Shown here: positions 34,379 through 43,093 of the stretch, in pieces
How the letters are laid out: every line of letters begins with the position of its first letter
Position numbering within the stretch: the stretch's first letter is position 1
Origin: Ruminococcus sp.
Lineage (GTDB): Bacteria > Bacillota > Clostridia > Oscillospirales > Ruminococcaceae
Length of the DNA: 58,348 nucleotides
Direction: 5' to 3'
Assembly: GCA_017519145.1 (NCBI GenBank)
Contig: JAFWTA010000024.1
Coordinates: 1 to 58,348 of the forward strand
The notes under the pieces: model-generated
The model's database searches: none
Told to the model about the DNA's origin: nothing
What the model saw: the letters and a program-made list of their open reading frames with translations, nothing else
Program-made: the position numbers and the translations under genes

Positions 34379-34407
34379 TTGATTAGCTGCGCCCATTGTG
34401 GTATACT
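34379..34407 (+). promoter_or_regulatory. Promoter of the pseudouridine synthase
   Basis: TTGATT (34379-34384) and TATACT (34402-34407), 17 bp apart, 32 bp before the ATG. Confidence 0.7.
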
Positions 34408-34439
34408 GTTATTGCTGCTATTTTTTCGGAGGTGAGACT

Positions 34440-35045
34440 ATGCTTTATTATATGTTCAACAAGCCCATGGGCTGCGTTACTGCCCGTTCGGACGCGGTCC
34501 ACAGAACAGTCATGGACTACTTCCCACCGCAGCTCGCCAAAAAGCTCCACCCCGTAGGAAGGCTTGACAAGGACACCTGCGGTCTGCTCATTCTCACAGA
34601 CGACGGTATGCTCGATGTCAGTATCATGCAGCCGAAAAAACATATCTCCAAGACCTATTTCTTCTACGCTATCGGCTCAATGGACGCCGAAAAGACAGCA
34701 CTGCTGGAAAACGGAGTCCCTCTTGTCGGATTCACCACGGACAGGGCGAAGTTCCGACTTATAAAGCGGTTCCGCATAGGTGAGCTGGAAGAATTTATGC
34801 CCGAGAAGCGCCGTATGCGCTATATGAAAAATCCAGACGGTCCTGCATTTGCCGCCGAGCTCACTATCTCAGAGGGCAAAAAGCATGAGGTGAAAAGAAT
34901 GCTTGAAGCAGTCTGCTGCCGTATTTTTTACCTGCGCCGCGAATGCATAGGAAAGCTGCGCCTCGATCCTCGTCTTGAACAGGGACAGTTCCGCCCCCTT
35001 ACCGATGAGGAGGTCGCTATGCTCAAAAGCAATGCTGAAATATAA
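34440..35045 (+). CDS. RsuA/RluB/E/F family pseudouridine synthase
   Basis: A 201-residue enzyme that turns a specific uridine in rRNA into pseudouridine. The catalytic motif is GRLDKDTCGLLILTDDG with Asp43, preceded by FNKPMGC and followed by KTYFFY and ISEGKKHEVKRML. It has no S4 domain, as in the short RluE-like form. The target site (16S or 23S) cannot be told by eye. GGAGGTGAG precedes the ATG. Confidence 0.9.
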   Translation: MLYYMFNKPMGCVTARSDAVHRTVMDYFPPQLAKKLHPVGRLDKDTCGLLILTDDGMLDVSIMQPKKHISKTYFFYAIGSMDAEKTALLENGVPLVGFTTDRAKFRLIKRFRIGELEEFMPEKRRMRYMKNPDGPAFAAELTISEGKKHEVKRMLEAVCCRIFYLRRECIGKLRLDPRLEQGQFRPLTDEEVAMLKSNAEI

Positions 35046-35085
35046 AAATCCCCGTGGTCGGGGAAAGGCTTCATATATAAATATT

Positions 35086-35113
35086 GCGCCCCTCAGCCTG
35101 AACTGAAGGGCGC
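35086..35113. terminator. Hairpin between the synthase and tRNA-Gln
   Basis: GCGCCCCTCAG (35086-35096) and CTGAAGGGCGC (35103-35113), one mismatch, 6-base loop. It can end both the plus-strand synthase and the minus-strand tRNA. Confidence 0.65.
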
Positions 35114-35119
35114 TTGGTA

Positions 35120-35191
35120 TTGGGGCAGCGGGATTTGAACCCACGGGTGACAGAGTCAAAGTCTGTTGCCTTACCGCTTGGCTATGCCCCA
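35120..35191 (-). tRNA. tRNA-Gln (TTG)
   Basis: A full cloverleaf on the minus strand: acceptor arms TGGGGCA/TGCCCCA, D-arm with AGCGGTA, anticodon loop CTTTGAC (anticodon TTG), variable CACCC, and T-loop GGGTTCAAATCCC. The U1-A72 pair is usual for tRNA-Gln. The CCA end is not encoded directly. Confidence 0.95.
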
Positions 35192-35278
35192 GCACTCACC
35201 CAAATATTATAACAAAAATCCCACAATAAATCAATACTGCGGGATTTTTATTTTTATTTTAATTATTGTGTACCGCCA

Positions 35279-36778
35279 TCAGTACCATTCCATATCCTTC
35301 ATGATCTTGAATTCGTGCATCGCCATCAGTGTCGCTACTATGGCTGAAAGCGCATCCGCTACAGGCGCTGCGAAGAGTATTCCGTTCATCCGGAAGATGA
35401 CGGGAAGTATCAGCAGAAGCGGTACGAAGAACAGTATCTGTCTCGTAAGCGACAGGAACACGCCCTTTATAGGCTTTCCTATGGATGTGAAGAATGTTGC
35501 GGTTATGGGCTGGAGGCAGTTTATCCATGTGAAGAAGAATGATATGCGGAAGAACTTGGCTCCGAACTTGTAATAGCCCTCGCTCGCCTCATTATTGGCG
35601 AATACCGCAAGTATCTGCTTCGGGAACAGCTGGAACATCACAAAGGCTAACAGCGATATTGCCGCGCCTGCCTTTACTGCCATCCAGAACGCGCTCCTTA
35701 CCCGGTCGTACTTCTGTGCGCCGTAGTTAAAGCTCTCGATGGGCTGCGTTCCCTGCGCAAGTCCTATGACTATGGAGAAGACTATCATGTTTACCTTCAT
35801 GACTATTCCCGCAACCGCTATGGGGTCATCCGCGCCATACTCGGAAAGGGCTCCGTAATGCTTCAGCGAGTTGTTGAGAACTATCTGCACTATCGCGATA
35901 GCAAGCTGATTGAAGCAGGATGCCATTCCGATAGAGCATATCCTGCTGACTATGCCCGACTTCGGCAGAAGATGTCTGCCGAACAGGTAAACTGTCTTGA
36001 AGTTGAAGCAGTATACCACTACTATGACCGCCGATATAAACTGTCCGATAACGGTGGCGATAGCCGCGCCCTTCATTCCCCAATCAAGTCCGAGAACGAA
36101 AACCGCATCAAGTATGGTGTTGACCACCGCTCCCGTAATGTTGCATAGCATGGTGATCTTAGGACTGCCGTCCGCTCGGATTATGTGTCCGCCGCCCGTT
36201 GTGAGTATCAGGAACGGGAAGCCTAATGCAGTGTACTTTACATATTCCTTTGCGTAAGGCATTACCGCGTCTGTGGCTCCGAAACGTTTGAGCAAAGGCG
36301 TCAGGAACGCCAACGTTATCGCCGAAAGTATGACTCCGCTGACCACAAGCAGCGAAAGCGCGTTTCCTGCAAAGTACGGAGCGCGTTTCTTGTCCCCCAT
36401 TCCCATGGTGAGATTAAAGCATGAGGCTCCGCCTATTCCCAGCAGGAGCGCCAGCGCCATACAGCCCGTAGTGAACGGGAAGGCTATGGAAGTCGCCGTA
36501 TTTCCAAGTGTACCAACTGCTTTTCCGATAAACAGCTGATCCACCATGTTGTAAAGTGCGCTTACCAGCATTCCTATGATGCTCGGTATGGCGAATTTCA
36601 TCATCAGTGCCCGGATAGGCGCCGAGCCCAATGGATTTCCGCCCTGCGGAGGACCTCCGACTCCTGCGGGAGGTCCGCCTGCCCCCGGTGGCGGTCCGCC
36701 CGTTCCCATAGGTGGTCCGCCTGCCCCGTTTGGTGGACCGTTATTGCCGCGGGGTCCGCCATATTCATTATTATTCAT
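35279..36778 (-). CDS. MATE family efflux transporter with Gly-Pro-rich N-terminus
   Basis: A 499-residue protein. Residues 1 to about 50 are a soluble tail of Gly/Pro/Asn with repeated GGPP units. From about residue 52 it is a typical 12-helix MATE transporter (FAIPSIIGMLVSALYNMVDQLFIG and the matching second-half block). MATE proteins export drugs or metabolites using Na+ or H+. The tail is unusual for the family. It is a single gene, with the tRNA after it. Confidence 0.9.
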   Translation of the reverse strand: MNNNEYGGPRGNNGPPNGAGGPPMGTGGPPPGAGGPPAGVGGPPQGGNPLGSAPIRALMMKFAIPSIIGMLVSALYNMVDQLFIGKAVGTLGNTATSIAFPFTTGCMALALLLGIGGASCFNLTMGMGDKKRAPYFAGNALSLLVVSGVILSAITLAFLTPLLKRFGATDAVMPYAKEYVKYTALGFPFLILTTGGGHIIRADGSPKITMLCNITGAVVNTILDAVFVLGLDWGMKGAAIATVIGQFISAVIVVVYCFNFKTVYLFGRHLLPKSGIVSRICSIGMASCFNQLAIAIVQIVLNNSLKHYGALSEYGADDPIAVAGIVMKVNMIVFSIVIGLAQGTQPIESFNYGAQKYDRVRSAFWMAVKAGAAISLLAFVMFQLFPKQILAVFANNEASEGYYKFGAKFFRISFFFTWINCLQPITATFFTSIGKPIKGVFLSLTRQILFFVPLLLILPVIFRMNGILFAAPVADALSAIVATLMAMHEFKIMKDMEWY

Positions 36779-36934
36779 ATTATCCCTAACCTTCTTTTTC
36801 TTTTTACAAATACCTTTTAATTATACATCATTTTCCGCAAAAAAACAATAGCAGCATAAAAACGTCATTGTAAAAATTTTTCAATACTTTTCCGCAATAC
36901 TGATACAATTTTTACAATGCAAAGAGCTTTTTCC

Positions 36935-36963
36935 TTGACATACAATAGCCTATGTGATAGAAT
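36935..36963 (+). promoter_or_regulatory. Promoter of the macro-like ORF
   Basis: TTGACA (36935-36940), 17 bp, TAGAAT (36958-36963), 43 bp upstream of the ATG at 37007. Confidence 0.7.
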
Positions 36964-37006
36964 TATTATTGAGTCTTAATAAGATATTTTTCATCATTTA
37001 TGAAAG

Positions 37007-37336
37007 ATGGATAGTAATGAAAAAAATATTTACTCATACTTATTAGCAGCAACTTGTGAGCTTAACAATTCCTTACAGCCTTATTGTTCAGAAATGCAAT
37101 ACTTTGCAGGTATTCAGAGCATGATCGACGCAATCTCTCACAAATGTAATATACAAGAAAAAGTTTATATTCCCGTCATAGGCGGCGGATATGCTTCAAT
37201 GAACAAAAGCAATCAGGAATTCCTTGAGATCTTATCCAAAGTTTTGCACTTCAACACGCATAAATTACAACTTGATATAAATGTAATAGTTTACAGCAAG
37301 CTCAGAGATGAGATTCATATCACAAATTTGCTTTAA
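37007..37336 (+). CDS. Partial macro-domain-like protein (DUF6430 type)
   Basis: A 109-residue protein. Residues about 52-107 read like the second half of a macro/DUF6430 domain: VYIPVIGGGYASM (the glycine-rich ligand loop), a helix LEILSKVL, and LDINVIVYSKLRDEIHI as the last strand. The first half of the domain is missing, so it is either a truncated copy or a very short variant. The region is AT-rich and differs in codon choice from its neighbours, hinting at transfer. It has a promoter of its own but a weak ribosome site. Confidence 0.5.
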   Translation: MDSNEKNIYSYLLAATCELNNSLQPYCSEMQYFAGIQSMIDAISHKCNIQEKVYIPVIGGGYASMNKSNQEFLEILSKVLHFNTHKLQLDINVIVYSKLRDEIHITNLL

Positions 37337-37356
37337 AAATACAAAGGTCGTGAAAC

Positions 37357-37914
37357 ATGAAAATAATACTTGCATCTGCTTCGCCGAGACGGCGTGAGCT
37401 TATGAGATACATCACCGAGGACTTCGAGGCGGTATCGTTGGACTGCGACGAGACTCTCCCCGAGGATATACCGCCCTTGGAGGCTTCCGAGTACCTTGCA
37501 GTGCTGAAGGCTAAGGCTGCGGCGGAAAAGTTCCCCGACTGCGTCGTTATCGGCTGCGATACCACCGTCATCTGCGGCAGCGAGATACTGGGCAAGCCAA
37601 AGGACTGGGCGCAGTGCATTGCCGATATATCAAAGCTTTCGGGACGCACCCATCAGGTGGTCACGGGCTGCTGCATTATCAGCGGCGGCAGGGTCAGTTC
37701 CTTCTCGGAGGTGACCGATGTTACTTTCCGTGAGCTTGCCGCTGCCGAGATAGAGTCCTACGCCGACACCGACGAGCCTTATGACAAGGCAGGCGGATAC
37801 GGTATCCAAGGACTGGGCTCCGCGCTCATCTCCCGCATCAACGGGGACTTTTTCAACGTGGTGGGACTTCCCGTGGGAAGGCTCTTCAATGAAATGAAAA
37901 AAGTTCAGAGTTGA
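37357..37914 (+). CDS. maf: Maf family nucleoside triphosphate pyrophosphatase
   Basis: A 185-residue enzyme that hydrolyses non-canonical NTPs (dTTP/UTP class by family). The start LASASPRRREL (residues 5-15), the internal VIGCDTTV and the KAGGYGIQG block are the Maf signature. Housecleaning of modified nucleotides is the usual role. It begins 20 bp after the macro-like ORF and ends in a short repeat (37905-37960). Confidence 0.94.
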   Translation: MKIILASASPRRRELMRYITEDFEAVSLDCDETLPEDIPPLEASEYLAVLKAKAAAEKFPDCVVIGCDTTVICGSEILGKPKDWAQCIADISKLSGRTHQVVTGCCIISGGRVSSFSEVTDVTFRELAAAEIESYADTDEPYDKAGGYGIQGLGSALISRINGDFFNVVGLPVGRLFNEMKKVQS

Positions 37915-37962
37915 GAGTTGAGAATGGAGAATTTTTGAATTCTCAATTTATCGGAACGCCAA
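37905..37962 (+). repeat. AGTTGAGAGTTGAGAATGG-type repeat
   Basis: A short segment after maf holds AGAGTTGAGAGTTGAGAATGG followed by GAGAATT/AATTCTC, a small hairpin. The purine-rich direct repeats plus hairpin recall the larger triple-hairpin element at 23958-24117. Confidence 0.5.
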
Positions 37963-37996
37963 GAACGTCGTAAAAAACACTAAGGAATAAACAACT

Positions 37997-38389
37997 ATGA
38001 TTAAAACAAAACACCGCATCATCAATCAAGATAAACTATTCGACAAAATAATGCTCTTGATCATTCCTTTTGATCTCTCCCTTATGGTATCAGCTCTGTT
38101 TTCATTTGTGTTCTTTCGCGATTATGAAGAATACAAGTATCACGGCTATGATCCTGACGCCTATCCTGTTCCACACGAAACGAAGCTTTCCGATGTCTGC
38201 ATAGATGGTGTTATCCTGTTTGCAGCTTTAGCTGCCATTCTCCTGATAATCGCTCTCTGGATCATAAATATCCGCAAAACGGAGCGTAAGCTGAAAACCA
38301 CACTCTCTCTTATCCTCGTTTTCCTCTCTCAGTTTGTCGTTTTCGCCATAGCGGTCGCCATCATGTTACTTTTCAGTGTATTATCATAA
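37997..38389 (+). CDS. Hypothetical membrane protein
   Basis: A 130-residue protein with three hydrophobic segments (about 18-38, 68-90, 103-128) and a charged Tyr/Asp-rich loop between the first two. No family was recognised. No strong ribosome site is seen before the ATG. It stands between maf and a DUF1015 gene on the same strand. Confidence 0.55.
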   Translation: MIKTKHRIINQDKLFDKIMLLIIPFDLSLMVSALFSFVFFRDYEEYKYHGYDPDAYPVPHETKLSDVCIDGVILFAALAAILLIIALWIINIRKTERKLKTTLSLILVFLSQFVVFAIAVAIMLLFSVLS

Positions 38390-38502
38390 AACGGCACCGA
38401 TCATCCAATAAGCGTTTTTCGCCTTTACATGGAACGCCGGAAACAGCGTCCCATTCTAAGCTCTAAGCATTAAAAACCAATAACTATAAAGGAGTATTTA
38501 CC

Positions 38503-39771
38503 ATGAACTCAACTGCTTTTCATTCTGCTGACATTCTTATCCCCAAGGACTGCGATATGCACAAGTGGTCCGTTATCGCCTGCGACCAGTACACCAGCGA
38601 GCCTGAGTACTGGGACGAGGTAAGCGCAACCGTCGGAAGCGCTCCCTCAACGCTGAACCTTATCCTCCCCGAGCTCTACCTCGAGCAGGACGGCGTTGCT
38701 CAGCGCATCGACAATATCCACTCCGCTATGGACAGGTACCTCGCTGACGGCATATTCACCGAGTACAAGGACGCTATGGTCTACGTTGAGAGAGTCCAGA
38801 GCAACGGCATCCTCCGTCAGGGTATCGTGGGCGCTATTGACCTTGAAAAGTACGACTTCTCAAAGGGCAGCACCTCCGAGGTAAGAGCTACCGAGGCTAC
38901 TGTCATCGAGCGTATACCCCCCCGTATAAAGGTAAGACAGGGCGCTCCTCTTGAGCTTCCCCACATCATGATACTCATTGACGACCCCGACAATACCGTT
39001 ATCGAGCCCCTTGCAAAGACAGTCTCCGACGACAGCAAGCTCTACGACTTCCAGCTAATGCAGAACGGCGGCAGCATCAAGGGCTGGCTCATGGACAAGT
39101 CCGCTCAGGAAGCTGTTGACAAGGCGCTCTGCGCTCTGGCTGACCCCGATGCTTTCTGCAAAAAATACGGTCTCAGCGATACTCCCGTTCTCCTCTATGC
39201 TATGGGCGACGGAAACCACTCCCTCGCTACGGCAAAGGAGTTCTACGAGCAGCTGAAAAAAGCTGATCCCGGCAAGGACTTCTCAAATCACCCTGCCCGC
39301 TATGCTCTGGCTGAGATCGTCAACCTCCACAGCGATGCCCTCAAGTTCGAGGCTATCCACCGCCTTGTTTACGATGTTGACTGCGACAAGCTCATGAATG
39401 AGCTCACTGCCGCTCTGGAGCTCTCAGAGTCCAAGGAGTCAGATCAGTACGTTATCTGCTCATGCTGCGGCACCGAGAAGAAGCTCTACATCAATAAGAA
39501 GTCCTCTAATCTCTCCGTTGGTTCTCTCCAGAACTTCCTTGACGGCTACATCAAAGCCAACGGCGGAAAGATAGACTATATCCACGGCGCCGATACAGTC
39601 AAGTCCCTCGCAGAAAAGCACAGCGGTCTCGCTTTCATTCTCCCCGATATGGACAAGGCTCAGCTCTTCCCAACTGTTATCAAGGACGGAGCTCTCCCCA
39701 GAAAGACATTCTCCATGGGTCACGCCGAGGACAAGAGATTCTACATCGAGGCAAGAAAAATAACCGAATAA
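38503..39771 (+). CDS. DUF1015 domain protein
   Basis: A 422-residue cytoplasmic protein of the DUF1015 family (ADILIPKDCDMHKWSVIACDQYTSEPEYW opens it; GDGNHSLATAKEFYEQ lies near residue 244). Function unknown. AAAGGAG precedes the ATG. Its stop overlaps the DUF3781 start by one base, so the two are co-translated. Confidence 0.9.
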   Translation: MNSTAFHSADILIPKDCDMHKWSVIACDQYTSEPEYWDEVSATVGSAPSTLNLILPELYLEQDGVAQRIDNIHSAMDRYLADGIFTEYKDAMVYVERVQSNGILRQGIVGAIDLEKYDFSKGSTSEVRATEATVIERIPPRIKVRQGAPLELPHIMILIDDPDNTVIEPLAKTVSDDSKLYDFQLMQNGGSIKGWLMDKSAQEAVDKALCALADPDAFCKKYGLSDTPVLLYAMGDGNHSLATAKEFYEQLKKADPGKDFSNHPARYALAEIVNLHSDALKFEAIHRLVYDVDCDKLMNELTAALELSESKESDQYVICSCCGTEKKLYINKKSSNLSVGSLQNFLDGYIKANGGKIDYIHGADTVKSLAEKHSGLAFILPDMDKAQLFPTVIKDGALPRKTFSMGHAEDKRFYIEARKITE

Positions 39772-40010
39772 TGGAACTCATCAGAAATATCGCCAAGCTC
39801 CACACCACGGAGCTTGGCGCAGTTCGTATAAGGCGCAATCTAAGTCTTGACTGCGGCGATGTGGTGGAATGGTGCAAGGAGCAGATATGCTCTCCCGAAG
39901 CCGTGATCGAGCGACGCGGCAAGAACTGGTATGCTGCTGTCGGCGGTGCGGTCATCACCGTGAACGCATACAGCTATACCATTATCACTGCTCACAAAGC
40001 AGTTCCGTAA
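39771..40010 (+). CDS. DUF3781 family protein
   Basis: A 79-residue protein with the DUF3781 pattern: LHTTELGAVRIRRNLSL, then VVEWCKEQI, RRGKNWYAAVGG and TVNAYSYTIITAHK. Function unknown. One-base overlap with the DUF1015 gene. Confidence 0.88.
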   Translation: MELIRNIAKLHTTELGAVRIRRNLSLDCGDVVEWCKEQICSPEAVIERRGKNWYAAVGGAVITVNAYSYTIITAHKAVP

Positions 40011-40024
40011 AAAGGGGAAGTATC

Positions 40025-40744
40025 ATGAATAAAACAAGCTCTCTGAAATTCTTTCTGCCTGCCCGCTGTATATTATTTCTGCTGGTATTTGCTGCCGGAG
40101 CTCTCATCACAGGCAGGGAATTCAGCGAAATAAGCTGCTGGTGGTCCATAGTCGCCTCCGCAGTAAATATACTGACTATCCTTTTTCTTGTTATATCAGC
40201 AAAAAAAGCGGGCAGCAGCTATCGTGAGCTTATCGCCTATGAAAAGGGCAAAACTCCCGTAAAGAAAGCAATACTCCTTATAATAGGATTCATTTTCATC
40301 GGCACGGCAGGGCTGTATGCCGCAGGCTATATCTGCTACGGAGTTCTACCGTATTCACCACCCATGATAGTAGAGCCGATACCGCTCATTCCCGCCATAC
40401 TGAACATCGCTGTACTTCCTGTTACTACAGCATTGGCTGAGGACGGTCTGTACCTCGGCGGCGGCGTCAATCAGATAAAAAACAAGTTTACAGCAATACT
40501 TATCCCTGCCTTTTTCTACACACTTCAGCACTGCTTCATACCTACACTGTTTGATGCAAGGTACATGATCTACAGATTTATCTCATTTCTTCCGCTGACC
40601 GTTATATTCTGCATTCATTACTACAAAAAGCGCGATCCGCTGCCGATGATGATAAGCCACGCTATACTTGATCTCGCCACAGCAATGACTATTGTCGCAA
40701 TGTCTGCCGACCATAGCCTGTACGAAAAAATGATAAATGTGTAA
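40025..40744 (+). CDS. CPBP-like membrane protein (CAAX protease-like)
   Basis: A 239-residue membrane protein with about seven helices. The order of motifs suggests the CPBP/abortive-infection family: TALAEDGLYLGGG in place of EExxxR, FFYTLQHC in place of FxxxH, and a final SHAILD. The first motif has only one Glu and no Arg, so protease activity is doubtful. Start chosen at 40025 with GGGGAAG before it. It is 14 bp after DUF3781 and 11 bp before a GNAT gene. Confidence 0.6.
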   Translation: MNKTSSLKFFLPARCILFLLVFAAGALITGREFSEISCWWSIVASAVNILTILFLVISAKKAGSSYRELIAYEKGKTPVKKAILLIIGFIFIGTAGLYAAGYICYGVLPYSPPMIVEPIPLIPAILNIAVLPVTTALAEDGLYLGGGVNQIKNKFTAILIPAFFYTLQHCFIPTLFDARYMIYRFISFLPLTVIFCIHYYKKRDPLPMMISHAILDLATAMTIVAMSADHSLYEKMINV

Positions 40745-40755
40745 GGAGCTTTTAT

Positions 40756-41706
40756 ATGAACATAAGAAGATTTGAACAGCAGGACGCAGAAGCGGTGTCC
40801 GCTCTGGTCATAAAGACTGTAAGAATATCCAACGTCAAGGACTACCCTGCCGACCTCATGGAGGAGGTAGTCAAAAGCCAGCAGCCCGAGAATATACTTG
40901 AGCGTGCAGGCTGGACCCATATGTATGTAGTCGAAGATGAGGGAATGATTATCGGCGTCGGCGCCATCGGTCCCTACTGGGGCAAGGAGGACGAGAGCAG
41001 TCTGTTCACTATCTTTGTACTTCCCGAGTATCAGGGCAAAGGCGTTGGCAGGCTCATCATGGAGACTCTCGAAAAGGACGAATTCTTCCTCCGTGCAAAG
41101 CGTATAGAGATCCCCTCCTCTATTACAGGCTGCCAGTTTTACAGGCATTTCGGCTATGACTACAAAAACGGTATAGCAGAGGTGGACGATGAACACGTTT
41201 ACCGTCTGGAGAAGTTCAGGGGCATATGTAAGATAGGCAGAAACAGTATTCCCCAATGTGTAAAGGTCATAAAGACAAGCTTCATGACCGTGGCGGACGA
41301 GTTCGGCTTCACTGTGGAAAATGCGCCGCGGTTCGTGGCTTTTGCAGCTACCGACGAGAAGCTGTTTTCACAGTATGATGAGGAACAGCGCCCCATGTAT
41401 GCATATTACTCCGAGGTTGGCAGAATTGTGGGATACTATTCACTGCTCCGGCTCGAAAATGGTGAGTGCGAGCTGAACAACCTCTGTGTTCTCCCCGAAT
41501 ACAGACACAGGAATATCGGAGAGAAGCTCCTCAACGACGCCTGTGAGGAGGCAAAGGCTATGGGCTGCACAAAGCTGGTATTCAGCATCGTTGAGGAAAA
41601 CGCCGTCCTCCGCAAATGGTATGAAAAACACGGAGCAGTCCATGTGGGCACGAAAAAGTTCGACTTTTTCCCCTTTACCTGCGGCTACATGGAAATAAAA
41701 CTGTAA
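40756..41706 (+). CDS. Double-domain GNAT acetyltransferase
   Basis: A 316-residue protein with two GNAT domains. The first (about 1-155) has FTIFVLPEYQGKGVGRLIM; the second (about 175-315) has LNNLCVLPEYRHRNIGEKLL. Each has its own acetyl-CoA loop, so both could be active. Substrate unknown. It is part of a compact plus-strand run with CPBP-like, SAP-DUF6434 and tcdA genes. Confidence 0.88.
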   Translation: MNIRRFEQQDAEAVSALVIKTVRISNVKDYPADLMEEVVKSQQPENILERAGWTHMYVVEDEGMIIGVGAIGPYWGKEDESSLFTIFVLPEYQGKGVGRLIMETLEKDEFFLRAKRIEIPSSITGCQFYRHFGYDYKNGIAEVDDEHVYRLEKFRGICKIGRNSIPQCVKVIKTSFMTVADEFGFTVENAPRFVAFAATDEKLFSQYDEEQRPMYAYYSEVGRIVGYYSLLRLENGECELNNLCVLPEYRHRNIGEKLLNDACEEAKAMGCTKLVFSIVEENAVLRKWYEKHGAVHVGTKKFDFFPFTCGYMEIKL

Positions 41707-41717
41707 AGGAGCAAGCT

Positions 41718-42302
41718 ATGTCAGACAGACCGGAACTGAAAAAGGGACTGGACAGCAATATATTCCGCAGCTATTACTACCTCAAGGAGGAGCTGCTCGG
41801 GTTCTGCCGCGAGAACGGTCTGCCCGTTTCCGGCAGCAAAATCCAGCTAACCGAGAGGATAGCTCATTTTCTTGATACGGGAGAGGTGCTGCTGCCTGCT
41901 GCCGAAAGCAGAAAAAGAAGCACCGCCGACTCCGCGCCCATAGCTATGGACGGTAAAATAGGCGAAAACTTCGTATGCTCGGAGGTCCACCGTGCCTTCT
42001 TCAAGGAGCATTTAGGCAAGAGCTTTTCCTTCAATGTGGCTTTCCAGAAATGGCTCAAAACCAACGTCGGCAAGACATATGCCGACGCTATCGAAGCCTA
42101 TCGCCTGATAATCGAGGAGAAAAAGCACAGCAAAACTACCATTGACAGTCAGTTTGAGTACAACACTTATATCCGCGATTTCTTCGCCGACAACAAGGGA
42201 AGCTCCCTCGGAGACGCCATAAAGTGCTGGAAGTACAAAAAGAGCCTCAAAGGACACAACCGCTACGAGCCCTCTGACCTGACTGCACTGGATAAGGAGT
42301 AA
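41718..42302 (+). CDS. SAP domain / DUF6434 protein
   Basis: A 194-residue protein. Residues about 15-55 form a SAP-like nucleic-acid-binding helix pair (YYLKEELLGFCRENGLPVSGSKIQLTERI). The rest (about 78-190) resembles DUF6434 (SFSFNVAFQKWLKTNVGKTYADAIEAY, then a second similar half). Its task is unknown, but DNA or RNA binding is likely. AAAGGAG precedes the ATG. Confidence 0.75.
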   Translation: MSDRPELKKGLDSNIFRSYYYLKEELLGFCRENGLPVSGSKIQLTERIAHFLDTGEVLLPAAESRKRSTADSAPIAMDGKIGENFVCSEVHRAFFKEHLGKSFSFNVAFQKWLKTNVGKTYADAIEAYRLIIEEKKHSKTTIDSQFEYNTYIRDFFADNKGSSLGDAIKCWKYKKSLKGHNRYEPSDLTALDKE

Positions 42303-42305
42303 GAT

Positions 42306-43055
42306 ATGTCCGATATTTTTTCAAGAACTCAGCTCATCTTCGGCGAGGAAGCCATGGATATTCTGGCAAATTCCCGCGTTGCCGTTTTCGGCGTGGGCGG
42401 TGTGGGAGGCTTCACCGTTGAAGCTCTGGCGCGCTCGGGTGTGGGCGCTATCGACCTCATCGACGATGACAAGGTCTGTGTGACCAATATCAACCGCCAG
42501 ATAATCGCTCTCGGCTCCACCGTGGGTATGTACAAGGTGGACGCGGCTGAAAAGCGTATACACGACATCAATCCCCAATGCAGGGTCACCTGCCACAAGA
42601 TGTTCTATATGCCCGAAACTGCCGACAAGCTGGACTTTTCACAGTATGACTACGTTGTGGACGCCATCGACACCGTCACGGGCAAGATAGAGATAATCAT
42701 GCAGGCGCAAAAGGCGGGAGTTCCCGTTATAAGCTCCATGGGCGCAGGAAACAAGGTGGACCCCACTGCATTTGAAGTAGCGGATATCTACAAGACATCC
42801 GTGTGTCCTCTGGCAAGGGTCATGCGCTATCAGCTGAAACGCCGCGGCGTGAAAAAGCTGAAGGTGGTCTACTCAAAGGAGCAGCCCATTGTCCCTCAGG
42901 GCAAAGCTGCCGATGACGGCTCCGGCAATACCGATATGAGAACCGGTGCCGAAAGACGCTCCACTCCCGGTTCCAACGCTTTTGTCCCCTCCGTTGCAGG
43001 ACTTATCATAGGCGGAGAGGTCATAAAAGACCTGATAAAACTAAAGACAAAATAA
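42306..43055 (+). CDS. tcdA: tRNA threonylcarbamoyladenosine dehydratase TcdA
   Basis: A 249-residue E1-like enzyme that cyclises t6A at tRNA position 37. The nucleotide loop VFGVGGVGGFTVEALARSGV lies at about 28-47, then DDDKVCVTNINRQ and the AGNKVDPT block. Length and motifs fit the family. AAGGAG precedes the ATG, 3 bp after the SAP-DUF6434 gene. A bidirectional terminator follows. Confidence 0.94.
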   Translation: MSDIFSRTQLIFGEEAMDILANSRVAVFGVGGVGGFTVEALARSGVGAIDLIDDDKVCVTNINRQIIALGSTVGMYKVDAAEKRIHDINPQCRVTCHKMFYMPETADKLDFSQYDYVVDAIDTVTGKIEIIMQAQKAGVPVISSMGAGNKVDPTAFEVADIYKTSVCPLARVMRYQLKRRGVKKLKVVYSKEQPIVPQGKAADDGSGNTDMRTGAERRSTPGSNAFVPSVAGLIIGGEVIKDLIKLKTK

Positions 43056-43057
43056 AA

Positions 43058-43092
43058 AATGGCATTTGCATCTCTGCAAATGCCATTGGCTT
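43058..43092. terminator. Bidirectional terminator between tcdA and metY
   Basis: AATGGCATTTGCA (43058-43070) and TGCAAATGCCATT (43075-43087), 13-bp perfect stem with loop TCTC, A-rich on the left and GGCTTTTT on the right. Confidence 0.9.
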
Positions 43093-43093
43093 T

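Noticed and set aside
34190-34435. Small ORF in the AT-rich gap before the pseudouridine synthase
   Set aside because: Low-complexity hydrophobic reading with no start signal; likely noncoding.
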